A DNA stretch of 64,000 nt from JAEUOS01 sp965279115 (GCA_965279115.1 OZ257137.1:4030001-4094000), one strand, 5' to 3'; shown: positions 40,056-49,803, counted from the first letter of the stretch. Numbers and translations: made by a program. Notes: generated by a model from the letters alone, not told the origin.

Positions 40056-41219
40056 TTGGATTTCTCATTTACTGAAGAACAACTCGCCATCCGCGAAGCG
40101 GTAGCGAAGATCTGCGAAGGCTTTCCCGCCGAGTACTGGCTGAAGCATGACCGCGAGGGCGGCTTTCCGCACGACTTTCACGCCGCGCTGGCCGCCGGCG
40201 GCTGGCTGGGCATCGCCATGCCGGAGGCGCACGGCGGGGCCGGGCGCGGCATCACCGAGGCGGCGCTGATCATGCAGACGGTGTCGCAATCCGGCGCCGG
40301 CTTTTCCGGTGCCTCCGCGGTGCACATGAACATCTTCGGCCTGCATCCGGTGGTGATGTTCGGTACCGAGGAGCAGAAGGCGCGCTGGCTGCCGCCCCTG
40401 ATCCGCGGCGAGCACAAGTCGTGCTTCGCAGTCACCGAGCCGACCACGGGCCTGAACACCCTGCGGCTCAAGACCCAGGCCAAGCGGGTGGGCGACAAGT
40501 ACGTGGTCAACGGCCAGAAGGTGTGGATCTCCACCGCGCAGGTGGCGCACAAGGTGCTGCTCCTGGCGCGCACGGCGCCGGCGGAAACCTCCAAGGCGGG
40601 CGAGGGCCTCACGCTCTTTTATACCGACCTCGACCGCAGCAAGGTGAGCGTGCGCGAGATCGAAAAGCATGGCCGCAAGGCGGTGGATTCGAACGAACTT
40701 TTCATCGACGGCCTGGAAGTGCCGCTGGAAGACCGCATCGGCGAGGAAGGGCAGGGCTTTCGCTACATCCTGCACGGCATGAACCCGGAGCGCATCCTGA
40801 TCGCGGCCGAGGCGATGGGCCTGGGGCGGGCGGCGCTGGCGCGCGCGGCCCACTACGCCGGCGAACGCATCGTGTTCGACCGGCCGATCGGGCAGAACCA
40901 GGGTGTGGCCCATCCGCTGGCGAAAAACTGGATCGAGCTCGAAGCCGCCGAACTGCTGGTCTACAAGGCGGCGTGGAAGTACGACCAGGGCCTGCCCTGC
41001 GGTGCGGAAGCCAACGCCGCCAAGTACTTCGCCGCCGAGGCCGGCTACCATGCCTGCGAGACGGCGGTGCTGACCCTGGGCGGCATGGGCTATGCGAAGG
41101 AGTACCACGTCGAGCGCTACCTGCGCGAGGCCATGCTGCCGCGCATCGCGCCGGTGAGCATGCAGATGGTGTTCAACTTCATCGCCGAGAAGGTGCTGGG
41201 CCTGCCGAAGTCCTACTAG
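40056..41219 (+). CDS. Acyl-CoA dehydrogenase (third of the operon)
   Basis: 387 residues from a TTG start that follows GGGAGTGG; MDFSFTEEQLAIREAV is the standard N-terminus. The flavin motif reads CFAVTEPTTGLNTLRLKT, then GQKVWISTAQVAHKVLLLAR. The C-terminal domain has ERIVFDRPIGQNQGVAHPLA and the near-end LGGMGYAKEYHVERYLREAM. It is a complete, canonical enzyme, unlike the degenerate one at 35699-36832. It probably oxidises a different intermediate of the same route. Confidence 0.92.
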   Translation: MDFSFTEEQLAIREAVAKICEGFPAEYWLKHDREGGFPHDFHAALAAGGWLGIAMPEAHGGAGRGITEAALIMQTVSQSGAGFSGASAVHMNIFGLHPVVMFGTEEQKARWLPPLIRGEHKSCFAVTEPTTGLNTLRLKTQAKRVGDKYVVNGQKVWISTAQVAHKVLLLARTAPAETSKAGEGLTLFYTDLDRSKVSVREIEKHGRKAVDSNELFIDGLEVPLEDRIGEEGQGFRYILHGMNPERILIAAEAMGLGRAALARAAHYAGERIVFDRPIGQNQGVAHPLAKNWIELEAAELLVYKAAWKYDQGLPCGAEANAAKYFAAEAGYHACETAVLTLGGMGYAKEYHVERYLREAMLPRIAPVSMQMVFNFIAEKVLGLPKSY

Positions 41220-41229
41220 GAAAACCAAG

Positions 41230-41997
41230 ATGCGCAAGATCATGCTGGTTACCGGCGGCAGCCGCGGCATCGGTGCGGCCACCTGCCTGCTGGCCGCGCA
41301 GCGCGGCTACGATGTGGCCGTCAACTACACGCGCGATGCGCAGTCCGCCGGGGAGGTGGTGGCCAAGGTGAAGGCCGCCGGCGGCCGGGCGATCGCCATC
41401 AAGGCGGACGTGGGCGTGGAGCACGACGTGATCGAGATGTTCCGCATCGTCGACCGCGAACTCGGGCCGCTGGACTGCCTGGTCAACAATGCCGGCATCG
41501 TGGACGTGAAGGCGCGCGTGTCGGAAATGAGCGTGGCGAGGGTCGAGCGCATGTTCCGCATCAACGTGATCGGCTCGTTCATCTGCGCGCGCGAGGCGGT
41601 GAAGCGCATGTCCACGAAGGAAGGGCCGGCCATGGGCGCGGGCTTCGGGCGCGGCGGCAACATCGTCAACATTTCATCCGGCGCGGCGCGCCTGGGGTCC
41701 CCCGCGCAGTATGTGGACTACGCGGCGGCCAAGGGCGCGATCGACACCTTTACCGTGGGCCTGGGTCGGGAAGTGGCCAGCGAGGGCATCCGCGTCAACA
41801 GCGTGCGCCCCGGCATCACCGACACCGAGATCCACGCCAGCATCGGCGAGGCGGGACGCGCACAAGCCAGCGCCCCCCTGATCCCGCTGGGCCGCCCCGG
41901 CACCGCACAGGAAATCGCCGAAGCCATCCTGTGGGTGTGCTCGGACGCCGCCACCTTCACCACCGCCTCGACCATCGACTGCACCGGCGGCAGATAA
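41230..41997 (+). CDS. SDR family oxidoreductase
   Basis: 255 residues. NADP motif VTGGSRGIGAATC, NNAGIVDVKARV, catalytic Ser-Gly...Tyr in VDYAAAKGAIDTFT, and the C-terminal GRPGTAQEIAEAILWVCSDA. The branch is FabG/glucose-1-dehydrogenase-like; a ketoacyl or hydroxyacyl substrate would suit the operon. The last gene of the unit. Its TAA stop (41995-41997) is the first three bases of a 23-base palindromic repeat, so the repeat seems to have been inserted at, or replaced, the end of the gene. Confidence 0.9.
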   Translation: MRKIMLVTGGSRGIGAATCLLAAQRGYDVAVNYTRDAQSAGEVVAKVKAAGGRAIAIKADVGVEHDVIEMFRIVDRELGPLDCLVNNAGIVDVKARVSEMSVARVERMFRINVIGSFICAREAVKRMSTKEGPAMGAGFGRGGNIVNISSGAARLGSPAQYVDYAAAKGAIDTFTVGLGREVASEGIRVNSVRPGITDTEIHASIGEAGRAQASAPLIPLGRPGTAQEIAEAILWVCSDAATFTTASTIDCTGGR

Positions 41998-42017
41998 ATG
42001 GGGTCAGACCCCATTTA
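41995..42017. repeat. REP-like palindrome, copy 1
   Basis: Two perfect 11-base arms, TAAATGGGGTC and GACCCCATTTA, around a single A. As RNA it folds into a long stem with a CAG loop and a UUUA tail. Provides the stop codon of the upstream SDR gene. Confidence 0.9.
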
Positions 42018-42035
42018 CTGAACGCGCAAAAGCAA

Positions 42036-42056
42036 AAGGGCCCTTGCGGGCCCCTT
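42036..42056. terminator. Likely bidirectional terminator between SDR and DLH genes
   Basis: AAGGGCCC pairs with GGGCCCCTT (one bulged C) around TTGC. On the minus strand it is followed by TTTTGCTTTTG, a fair T-tract for the dienelactone hydrolase gene. Confidence 0.55.
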
Positions 42057-42090
42057 CGTTCTGTTGCTCAAGTGCGGCTTGTCGAGGGTG

Positions 42091-42197
42091 CGAAGATTTC
42101 GTAGCGAGCGAGTCGAGGTTGTGCCGAGAAGCGCAGCCGTACTGCTGTACGGCGAGCATCACAGGTGCAAGATCGGCCCGCGCAGTAGAAAGCTTCG
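42091..42197. repeat. 107-base imperfect palindromic element
   Basis: Outer arms CGAAGATTTC (42091-42100) and GAAAGCTTCG (42188-42197) pair with one mismatch. A perfect inner hairpin GCCGTAC-TGCT-GTACGGC sits at 42136-42153, and the flanks between (GTCGAGGTTGTGCC and GGTGCAAGATCGGC) pair partly. The element lies just past the stop of the dienelactone hydrolase gene and looks like a small mobile or structured-RNA repeat. No coding potential that I trust. Confidence 0.55.
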
Positions 42198-42202
42198 TAT
42201 CC

Positions 42203-43096
42203 TCAGGCGACACCGTGCTTCTTGAACCACGCCAGCATGCGCTTCCAGCCGTCTTCGGCTTCGGGCTTGCGGTAGCTGGGGCGGTAGTCCGCATGGAAGG
42301 CGTGCGGCACGTTGGGGTACACGTGGATCGGCGATTCCTGATCCTTGCCGAAGGCCACCAGACCGGCCTTCAGGCGCATGACCATGTTTTCCGGGATGCC
42401 GGCATCGGCACCCGCATACAGGCCCAGCACCGGGGCGTTCAACTTGTCGGTGACGTCGATGGGCGAGAGCGGCATGGCCGGCGGCATGGGGTTCAGGCCA
42501 CCGTACCAGGACACGCCGGCCTTGATCTTCTTGCTGTGGGCGATGTACATCCACACCGTGCGGCCGCCGCGGCACATGCCGGTGATGCCGAGCTTCTTGG
42601 CGTTGACCTTGGGTTCCTTTTCGAGCATTGCCACCAGCGAATCCAGGTCGGCCAGCATCACTTCGTCCTTGAGCGAATTGGCGGCGGACAGCACCTGCTT
42701 GATGTCGGAGATCTTGGCCAGGTCACCGGAGCGAAAGAATGGGTCGATGGTCACGCCCACGTAGCCCGCCTTGGCGAGGCGCCGGCAGATGTCCTTCTGG
42801 TATTCATGCATGCCGAAGATTTCGGGGATCACGATCACGGTGGCGCGCTTGGTCGCGCCCTTGGGCGAGGCCATGTAGCCAGGCATGTCGCCGCCGGAAA
42901 CCGGCACCTTGATGTCCTTGACGTCGAGCCCGTCGGCCGGGGTGGTGATGGCGGTTTGCGCCATGACCGGGCCGGCGGCCATGGTGTAGCCGGCGGTGGA
43001 GGCGGCCGTGGCCAGGAAGCCGCGGCGGCTGAACTTCACCTTGGGCAGCAGGCTTTCGAGCTGCGAGTCTTCGAATGTATTTTTTTCTTCCAGCAT
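42203..43096 (-). CDS. Dienelactone hydrolase family protein, Tat-exported
   Basis: 297 residues from ATG 43096, preceded by AGGAG. A twin-arginine signal, SRRGFLATAASTAGY, indicates export of a folded protein, unusual for a mostly cytoplasmic family. The catalytic triad is complete: Cys175 in GMCRGG, Asp231 in AGADAGIP and His265 in PHAFHADY, with the supporting Glu92 in PEIFG. Classical members hydrolyse dienelactone to maleylacetate in chlorocatechol degradation. A periplasmic esterase role on another lactone or ester is the better inference here because no catechol genes are adjacent. Confidence 0.92.
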   Translation of the reverse strand: MLEEKNTFEDSQLESLLPKVKFSRRGFLATAASTAGYTMAAGPVMAQTAITTPADGLDVKDIKVPVSGGDMPGYMASPKGATKRATVIVIPEIFGMHEYQKDICRRLAKAGYVGVTIDPFFRSGDLAKISDIKQVLSAANSLKDEVMLADLDSLVAMLEKEPKVNAKKLGITGMCRGGRTVWMYIAHSKKIKAGVSWYGGLNPMPPAMPLSPIDVTDKLNAPVLGLYAGADAGIPENMVMRLKAGLVAFGKDQESPIHVYPNVPHAFHADYRPSYRKPEAEDGWKRMLAWFKKHGVA

Positions 43097-43141
43097 GGGG
43101 GACTCCTGGGTTGGATGGCTGCGGGCGGGAACGGGGTACGG

Positions 43142-43175
43142 TTGACTACGTTTGGAGCAACGGCTGACTACGTTT
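43142..43175. promoter_or_regulatory. Two 12-base direct repeats upstream of the DLH gene
   Basis: TTGACTACGTTT (43142-43153) and CTGACTACGTTT (43164-43175) are 22 bases apart, two helix turns, in the region upstream of the dienelactone hydrolase start. Spacing and identity fit a regulator binding in tandem. No regulator gene is adjacent. Confidence 0.45.
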
Positions 43176-43309
43176 ACACAATTTAGCATTCGATTATTCC
43201 ACGTGCGTGGGAATACGTGACGCTCGGGTAAACCCTGAGGTGCAAAACCTGGCGCCGCGTACCAAGGCCGCGCGCGCTGGCCCGCACCGGCGGCGCTAGA
43301 ATCCCGCCG

Positions 43310-43567
43310 GTGAAAGAGCCCGAAATCCGCTGCCCCAAGTGCGCCTGGAAGCCCACTGCCGAAAGCCGCTGGGCCTGTGTGCCCGCCTGCGGCACGCAAT
43401 GGAACACCTTCTGGACCGCCGGCGTATGCCCCGGCTGCGGCAAGCAGTGGTATGAGACCCAATGCCCGTCCTGCCACAAGCGCTCGCCGCACAAGGACTG
43501 GTACCACTTTCCTGACGACGAAGACCAGACGCTGGAGGAGCGCCAGGTTGACAAGGTCGACGCATGA
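43310..43567 (+). CDS. Small double zinc-ribbon protein
   Basis: 85 residues from GTG 43310. Eight cysteines form four pairs: Cys8/11, Cys23/27, Cys40/43 (VCPGCGKQW) and Cys52/55 (QCPSCHKRSP), enough for two zinc sites. The C-terminus is acidic (DDEDQTLEERQVDKVDA). The GTG has no obvious ribosome site, but the cysteine spacing and the codon use match the neighbours, so the gene is probably real. Zinc ribbons of this size usually bind nucleic acid or protein; no function can be assigned. Confidence 0.7.
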   Translation: MKEPEIRCPKCAWKPTAESRWACVPACGTQWNTFWTAGVCPGCGKQWYETQCPSCHKRSPHKDWYHFPDDEDQTLEERQVDKVDA

Positions 43568-43682
43568 CACCGATGCCGGTTTTGCCTGAAGGAGGGCGTC
43601 TTCCTATACCATCCCCGGTTCGCTTCTTCGGCCACCCGATTTCAATCCGCAATACCCACACCAAAGACCCCCAGGACCCATC

Positions 43683-45203
<1,521 letters not shown>

Positions 45204-45262
45204 TGTGGCATTTAGATCGGAATCATTGCCCAACAATTCGGAAGGTGCAGCTCAAATAAAAA

Positions 45263-46150
45263 ATGGCCGACGAAATCGTTTCAGAACAAGATGCTTGCTG
45301 TGTCGAAATCTCCATTGACACTCCGTGGAGGCAGGGAGATATTTTTGTCAGCGGAGATTTGTCCTCAATTGAGACATCAAGCATTGGAATGATTTTGACG
45401 GCGGACTGTGATATTGCGCAAAGCAAATTCGGTGGGGCCTTGGCATACCTTCCGATTCTCCCGCTTGGACGCTACGTAACTAGCGAATGGGCTTTAGACA
45501 AGCTTGCTAGTGCACGTGCTAGTAAGCTCGAGGAAATGCAGGGGTACGTGAATCGACGACGTAAGGAATTGGATAGCGCTGCTACCCCTATGACCCAAGA
45601 AGGGATTCAACGTTGGTTTTTGCGCTCAGCGGCAGACGAGATCGGCAAGATTTTGGGTATCGACGACCCGAAGGATTTGCGAAAATTTTCTGAAAATCAT
45701 CACGCATTAGTGGTCTTACTAGCTCCTGAATCGCCACATTCTTTCAACTCGCCTTTTGATAGGCTGTGCGCGGTCCGAGAAAAAGTCAATAAGAAAAATA
45801 TCAAGGGCGTCGTCGACGAGGTGACTAGAGACCTTCAAAGCGAAATGCCGATGGATTTGTTTTTCTTACCTGATCTTCCACGTTTCGATTCAGTGAAAGG
45901 CTTTCTTGTGTCGTTGAGGCACGTTCACGCGATTGAAAGTGAGAACCTCACGTCGTCATTGGAAGCTTTTAGAGAGAATTCTTCGAGAAGTATTCGAGTT
46001 GGGCGTCTGATTGATCGCTACAAGTACGCAATCACGCAGCAGTTTGCGCAACTATATAGTCGCATTGCAAAAGTCCCCGGATATGAGCGTCGCCAAAAGG
46101 AAATAGTTCTCGAAGTCTGTTCTGCGATGGCTGAAGCCAGCGCGAGGTAA
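45263..46150 (+). CDS. Unknown protein, partner of the SF1 helicase
   Basis: 295 residues that I do not recognise. A notable early motif is IGMILTADCDIAQSKF (residues 41-56), with hydrophobic strand then ADCD, and RQGDIF before it. The remainder is mixed alpha-helical with charged stretches and no membrane segment, signal peptide or classical nuclease motif that I can see. The stop is six bases before the helicase gene, whose GAGG ribosome site overlaps the end of this gene, so translation is coupled. Codon use is AT-rich, unlike the surroundings. No good ribosome site stands near the ATG (GGAAGG is about 20 bases away), so the start could differ. It may act as a regulatory or effector partner of the helicase. 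Confidence 0.8.
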   Translation: MADEIVSEQDACCVEISIDTPWRQGDIFVSGDLSSIETSSIGMILTADCDIAQSKFGGALAYLPILPLGRYVTSEWALDKLASARASKLEEMQGYVNRRRKELDSAATPMTQEGIQRWFLRSAADEIGKILGIDDPKDLRKFSENHHALVVLLAPESPHSFNSPFDRLCAVREKVNKKNIKGVVDEVTRDLQSEMPMDLFFLPDLPRFDSVKGFLVSLRHVHAIESENLTSSLEAFRENSSRSIRVGRLIDRYKYAITQQFAQLYSRIAKVPGYERRQKEIVLEVCSAMAEASAR

Positions 46151-46156
46151 GTAACT

Positions 46157-48379
46157 ATGGCAGATGCCTTGGTGGTTGATGAAGTGGCATTGAACTATCT
46201 TTTCAATGCTGAACAAATGTCTCCTGCTTGGCTAGATACTTTGGAAATTAAGGAGTCGGAGGAGCTAAAAAGGCGCCAAGTCGACGATATTGTCTATGTG
46301 CTCAGTGGAAGAGCAAATTCTCAATCAAGATTGGTGGTATTCAGAATTCAAGATCAAGGAATATTTAGTAGCATCGTTGATCCAGATGATCGAATTGAAG
46401 CATTTGTACGCGCTCTTCGGGCGGCACTTCGTTTGCTAGATTCTTCCATCACTATTCCTTCAGGATGGCGTCAATACCTAAAGGATAACCAGTACCTTTC
46501 CATCCAATCTAACAACTTTGGAACCGGGCGCAATACTAGAATTTACTTGGATCGGGCTCCCGACAAGTCAAGCAATGTCTATGTGTATTGCTTAGGAAAT
46601 CTTGATCACAATTCGATTGAGATGTACCCAAATCTTGACGTCTATCGTCGTGCGGTTAGTGGGTACGAAGAAGCGCTTGAGACTCTTAAGCAGCCCGTTG
46701 ATCAATCTGCTACCCAGTCACGTGGCCGACTTGATTTGACTGAACAAATTCAAAAAGATTTCTCACTTGGGCTAACGACTGAGCAGTGGTACAAGAGCAA
46801 ACTGACTGCGGAGCAGATTAAGTTTGTTGACTTTCCTGCCGACCAATCCGTCAGGCTTCAAGGGGCTGCTGGAACGGGGAAAACTCTTGCGCTCATTATT
46901 AAGTGCTTGCGTCTAGTTCACGCTTCTCTGGATCAAGGTAAGGCAGTGAGAGTTGCTTTTCTGACCCATAGTAGCTCAACTGTGGAATTGGTCAGAGCAA
47001 TCATGACGTCCATTGATGAGCGTCAAACACTCGTTTCAAGGCCAACACAAGTTGCCCTAACAATTTCCACGTTGCAGAAGGTGGCGAATGAGGCACTCTC
47101 GTTAGATTTTGAGGGATTAGAGCCACTTTCAGACGATGGAATAAAGGGCCGCCGTGATCAGCTTGAGATTTTGAGTGAAATTCTTCCTACATATAAAAAT
47201 GGAGATTGGATTTCGCTGCGCGATAAATGCTCTGAGCGCATAAGACTTCTTGTTGAGGCGGACATTAGTTCCCCCGAAAGTATTCAATTCAGGTGGGAAC
47301 TCATGAATGAGTTCGCATGTGTGTTGGATGCGGACGGTGTCAGAGATTACCCAGAGAAGCGTCTTAGATATGTGAAGGACAAGAATCGTCGGCAATGGAT
47401 GATGGTGCTTGATGAAACCGCTGATCGAGAATTTGTACTCGATATATATGATCGCTTTCGAGCGTACCTTAGGGAATATAAGTACCTTGGTCTAGATCAG
47501 GTGATGGCAGACTACTTGCAATATCTTGACGGATTTAAGTGGGATCTTCTTCGCAAAGATAAGGGCTTCGATTACATATTCGTCGACGAATTGCATCAAT
47601 TCAATCGACAAGAGCGCATGGTCTTTCACCACCTTAGCCGCAATGTTGAAAGGGCGCCAGTTGTGGTGATGGCCTATGACGCCAAGCAGTCTTCGAAGGA
47701 GACATTTGTTAGTCTTGGTAGTCAAGGAAGCATCTGGAGAGAGACGAAACTGGGTGCCGTTCCGCGATTTGAGTTCAATCAAGTTTTTCGATATACGCCA
47801 GAAATACTCGCGCTTCTTCGGTCGATTGACCAGGAGTTTCCTGCGGTCGATTTGGATGAAGATTGGCCTGAGTACAAGGGGTACTCGAATTTGGCTGCTG
47901 GAGACAGGCCGAGGTTGCGGCAGGTAAATGGTGGCATCAAGGAGATGTATAAGGCGGCATTCGCTCGTGCCGGAGATTTGGTTAGGAGCATTGGTAAGGG
48001 CCGAAACGTGGCGGTCCTGTGTTGTGAACATGAGCTGTTTGATCGATATCTGAACGCTGGCGAGCAGAAGTCACTTTTCTTGCCTATTACGTCGAGAGAG
48101 GAATTGAGTCAGATCACATACGCGGGGCGAAAATTTATCCTCAGCATGCCCGAGTATGTCGCTGGTCTGCAATTCGAAGCGGTTTTGCTTGTCGATGTAA
48201 ACGATTTTGCTGTTCCGATGCACTCGGGTGTTGGAAACGTCCGCCGCTTTGTTTCGCAGATGTATTTGGGTGCTAGCAGGGCGGAACGAGTTCTTGAGAT
48301 TTTTGTCTCTGAGGAACGTGGGGGGGTCTCAAGGTTTCTTGCGCGCTCAATCCGAGAGAGTTGTCTCCTCGAAACCTAG
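46157..48379 (+). CDS. UvrD/Rep-like superfamily 1 helicase with novel N-terminal domain
   Basis: 740 residues. The first ~210 match nothing I know. From there SF1 motifs appear in order: Q motif LTAEQIKFVD (216-225), Walker A GAAGTGKT (236-243), motif II FDYIFVDELHQF with Asp477-Glu478, motif III VVMAYDAKQS (about 503-512), motif IV FNQVFRYTPEI, motif V GLQFEAVLLVD and motif VI YLGASRAERVLEIF (703-716). It should translocate on nucleic acid using ATP. Helicases of this build with a small unknown partner are frequent in phage-defence islands, an inference from context. It is not the Gabija pair by eye, because no TOPRIM/OLD partner is present. Confidence 0.88.
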   Translation: MADALVVDEVALNYLFNAEQMSPAWLDTLEIKESEELKRRQVDDIVYVLSGRANSQSRLVVFRIQDQGIFSSIVDPDDRIEAFVRALRAALRLLDSSITIPSGWRQYLKDNQYLSIQSNNFGTGRNTRIYLDRAPDKSSNVYVYCLGNLDHNSIEMYPNLDVYRRAVSGYEEALETLKQPVDQSATQSRGRLDLTEQIQKDFSLGLTTEQWYKSKLTAEQIKFVDFPADQSVRLQGAAGTGKTLALIIKCLRLVHASLDQGKAVRVAFLTHSSSTVELVRAIMTSIDERQTLVSRPTQVALTISTLQKVANEALSLDFEGLEPLSDDGIKGRRDQLEILSEILPTYKNGDWISLRDKCSERIRLLVEADISSPESIQFRWELMNEFACVLDADGVRDYPEKRLRYVKDKNRRQWMMVLDETADREFVLDIYDRFRAYLREYKYLGLDQVMADYLQYLDGFKWDLLRKDKGFDYIFVDELHQFNRQERMVFHHLSRNVERAPVVVMAYDAKQSSKETFVSLGSQGSIWRETKLGAVPRFEFNQVFRYTPEILALLRSIDQEFPAVDLDEDWPEYKGYSNLAAGDRPRLRQVNGGIKEMYKAAFARAGDLVRSIGKGRNVAVLCCEHELFDRYLNAGEQKSLFLPITSREELSQITYAGRKFILSMPEYVAGLQFEAVLLVDVNDFAVPMHSGVGNVRRFVSQMYLGASRAERVLEIFVSEERGGVSRFLARSIRESCLLET

Positions 48380-48441
48380 CCGGGTGCGCTTAATTCGACC
48401 TCGGGATTGAACGCGGCTAGTTGCTATTTGCGGAGCCATCG

Positions 48442-49803
48442 TCAAGGTGAGGATCTACGTGCTTGGTCCATCTGCATCACCGTGTCGACTTCAGCGCGAG
48501 CCTCTAGCGACCATAGCGACTGCGTCAGTGGCAACGCTGCCCATCCCGAGCCACCCCATGCAGCGAGCACTTCGAGCTTTTGCGTGAGGTCTTCATCGCG
48601 CAGGGGATTGCCCAGGCCACCGCGAGCGGCCTTGATGTGGTGCGAATACTTTGTGCCACTACCCATGTGCAAGGTAATCGAGGCGGATTCGACGCTGTAG
48701 TTGGCATTGTCAAGAAAACGGAGTTTGTCGCCGATCGGCCGCAACCCCGCCTCCGCCACACAAGCATCACTGAATTCATCCAACCCCGCCTTCCCCCGCG
48801 TAAGGCTCACCGCCACCGCATGCCGCGCGCTCACCTGCGCCTCGCGGCCGTTCTTCGGCGGCGGCCGGTCGGTGCGTTCGCGCAGCAGCGGGTGGCCGGT
48901 AATCTCGATGCGCTCGATTGCGTTCACATCCAGCCCCGGCGCCTTGTGCAGTTCCAGGCAGGCCTCGATCACGGGGTTGAGCACCACGCCGCAGGGGTAG
49001 GGTTTGTAGGTGTTCTTCCGGATTTCCCAGGTTTCGCCCAGGCCATTGACGATACCGTCGAAATCCGGCTTGTCGCCCATCACGCGCAGGAACCCGCGCG
49101 CGCCTTCCAGCGGCTGGGCCGGGCCTTCGAAGCCTTCGGCGGCCAGCATGGCCGAAAGCAGGCCGTTGGAGGCGGCGTTGCCCACGCCCATGCTTTTGGA
49201 GGCGGTGCCCAACGTTTCCACCAGGCCGCTGGCCTGCGCGGAGGCGGCGCCCAGGGCCCACAGGGTGTGGGTGGCATCCAGGCCCAGCACTTTGGCAGCG
49301 GCCGCGGCGGCGCCGAACACGCCGCAGGTACTGGTGATGTGCCAGCCGCGCTGGTAGTGCCAGGGCGAAATCGCGTTGCCGAGCCGGCATTCCACTTCCA
49401 CGCCCAGGATGAAGGCCAGCAGCAGGTCCTGCCCGCTCTTTGGGCGCGTCTCGACCAGTGCAAACAAGGCCGGGGCCACCGGCGCGGTGGGGTGGATGAT
49501 CGTGGGCAGGTGCGTGTCGTCGTAGTCGAACACATTGGCCGCCATGGCGTTGAGCGCGGCGGCGTGCAGTATGTCGGTGCGCTCCGGCCGGCCGATGATG
49601 GTGCAGTTCTGGCCGGACGAAAAACGCGCGAACACCTTGCCGGCGGCGATCAACGCCGGGTCGCGGCAGCCGGCCAGGGCGCAGGCGAAAAAGTTCACCA
49701 GCGAGCGCTTGGCCTCGTGGCGCACGGCCTCGGGAATATCTTCCCAGCGGGTGCGGACGACAAACTCCGCCAGTGCCTTGCTGACTTCCGGCGTGGCACT
49801 CAT
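48442..49803 (-). CDS. MmgE/PrpD family protein
   Basis: 453 residues from ATG 49803. Family motifs include VFDYDDTHLPTIIHPTAPVA, then GNAISPWHYQRGWHITSTCG, ASGLVETLGTASKSMGVGNA and YKPYPCGVV. PrpD is 2-methylcitrate dehydratase; many relatives, including cis-aconitate decarboxylase and uncharacterised hydrolyases, share the pattern, so the specific reaction is open. It is coupled to an SDR by a four-base overlap. The last few residues (QARRSSP) lie directly against the AT-rich island and may have been altered by its insertion. Length is otherwise normal. Confidence 0.9.
   Translation of the reverse strand: MSATPEVSKALAEFVVRTRWEDIPEAVRHEAKRSLVNFFACALAGCRDPALIAAGKVFARFSSGQNCTIIGRPERTDILHAAALNAMAANVFDYDDTHLPTIIHPTAPVAPALFALVETRPKSGQDLLLAFILGVEVECRLGNAISPWHYQRGWHITSTCGVFGAAAAAAKVLGLDATHTLWALGAASAQASGLVETLGTASKSMGVGNAASNGLLSAMLAAEGFEGPAQPLEGARGFLRVMGDKPDFDGIVNGLGETWEIRKNTYKPYPCGVVLNPVIEACLELHKAPGLDVNAIERIEITGHPLLRERTDRPPPKNGREAQVSARHAVAVSLTRGKAGLDEFSDACVAEAGLRPIGDKLRFLDNANYSVESASITLHMGSGTKYSHHIKAARGGLGNPLRDEDLTQKLEVLAAWGGSGWAALPLTQSLWSLEARAEVDTVMQMDQARRSSP

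Larger units (their letters stand above)
45204..48441 (+). other. AT-rich two-gene island (probable horizontal acquisition)
   Basis: Base composition drops abruptly: 46201-46260 has 24 G/C of 60, while for example 40801-40860 has 51 of 60. Codon use changes to A/T-ending codons over two genes in the same direction, then returns to GC-rich at the MmgE gene. The insert sits between convergent mmsA and MmgE/PrpD genes, a neutral site. No integrase, tRNA or obvious terminal repeats were found. Confidence 0.8.

Noticed and set aside
42004..42294. 96-codon minus-strand frame covering the repeat and the 107-base hairpin
   Set aside because: It runs through a terminator, a palindromic repeat and a structured element and into the DLH 3' end; better explained as non-coding.
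45263..48379. Identification of the two-gene island as Gabija
   Set aside because: The helicase is UvrD-like, but the partner is only 295 residues and shows no ATPase/TOPRIM motifs of GajA.
48442..49803. MmgE/PrpD gene as a pseudogene truncated by the island
   Set aside because: At 453 residues it has the usual family length and all central motifs; at most the last few codons differ.
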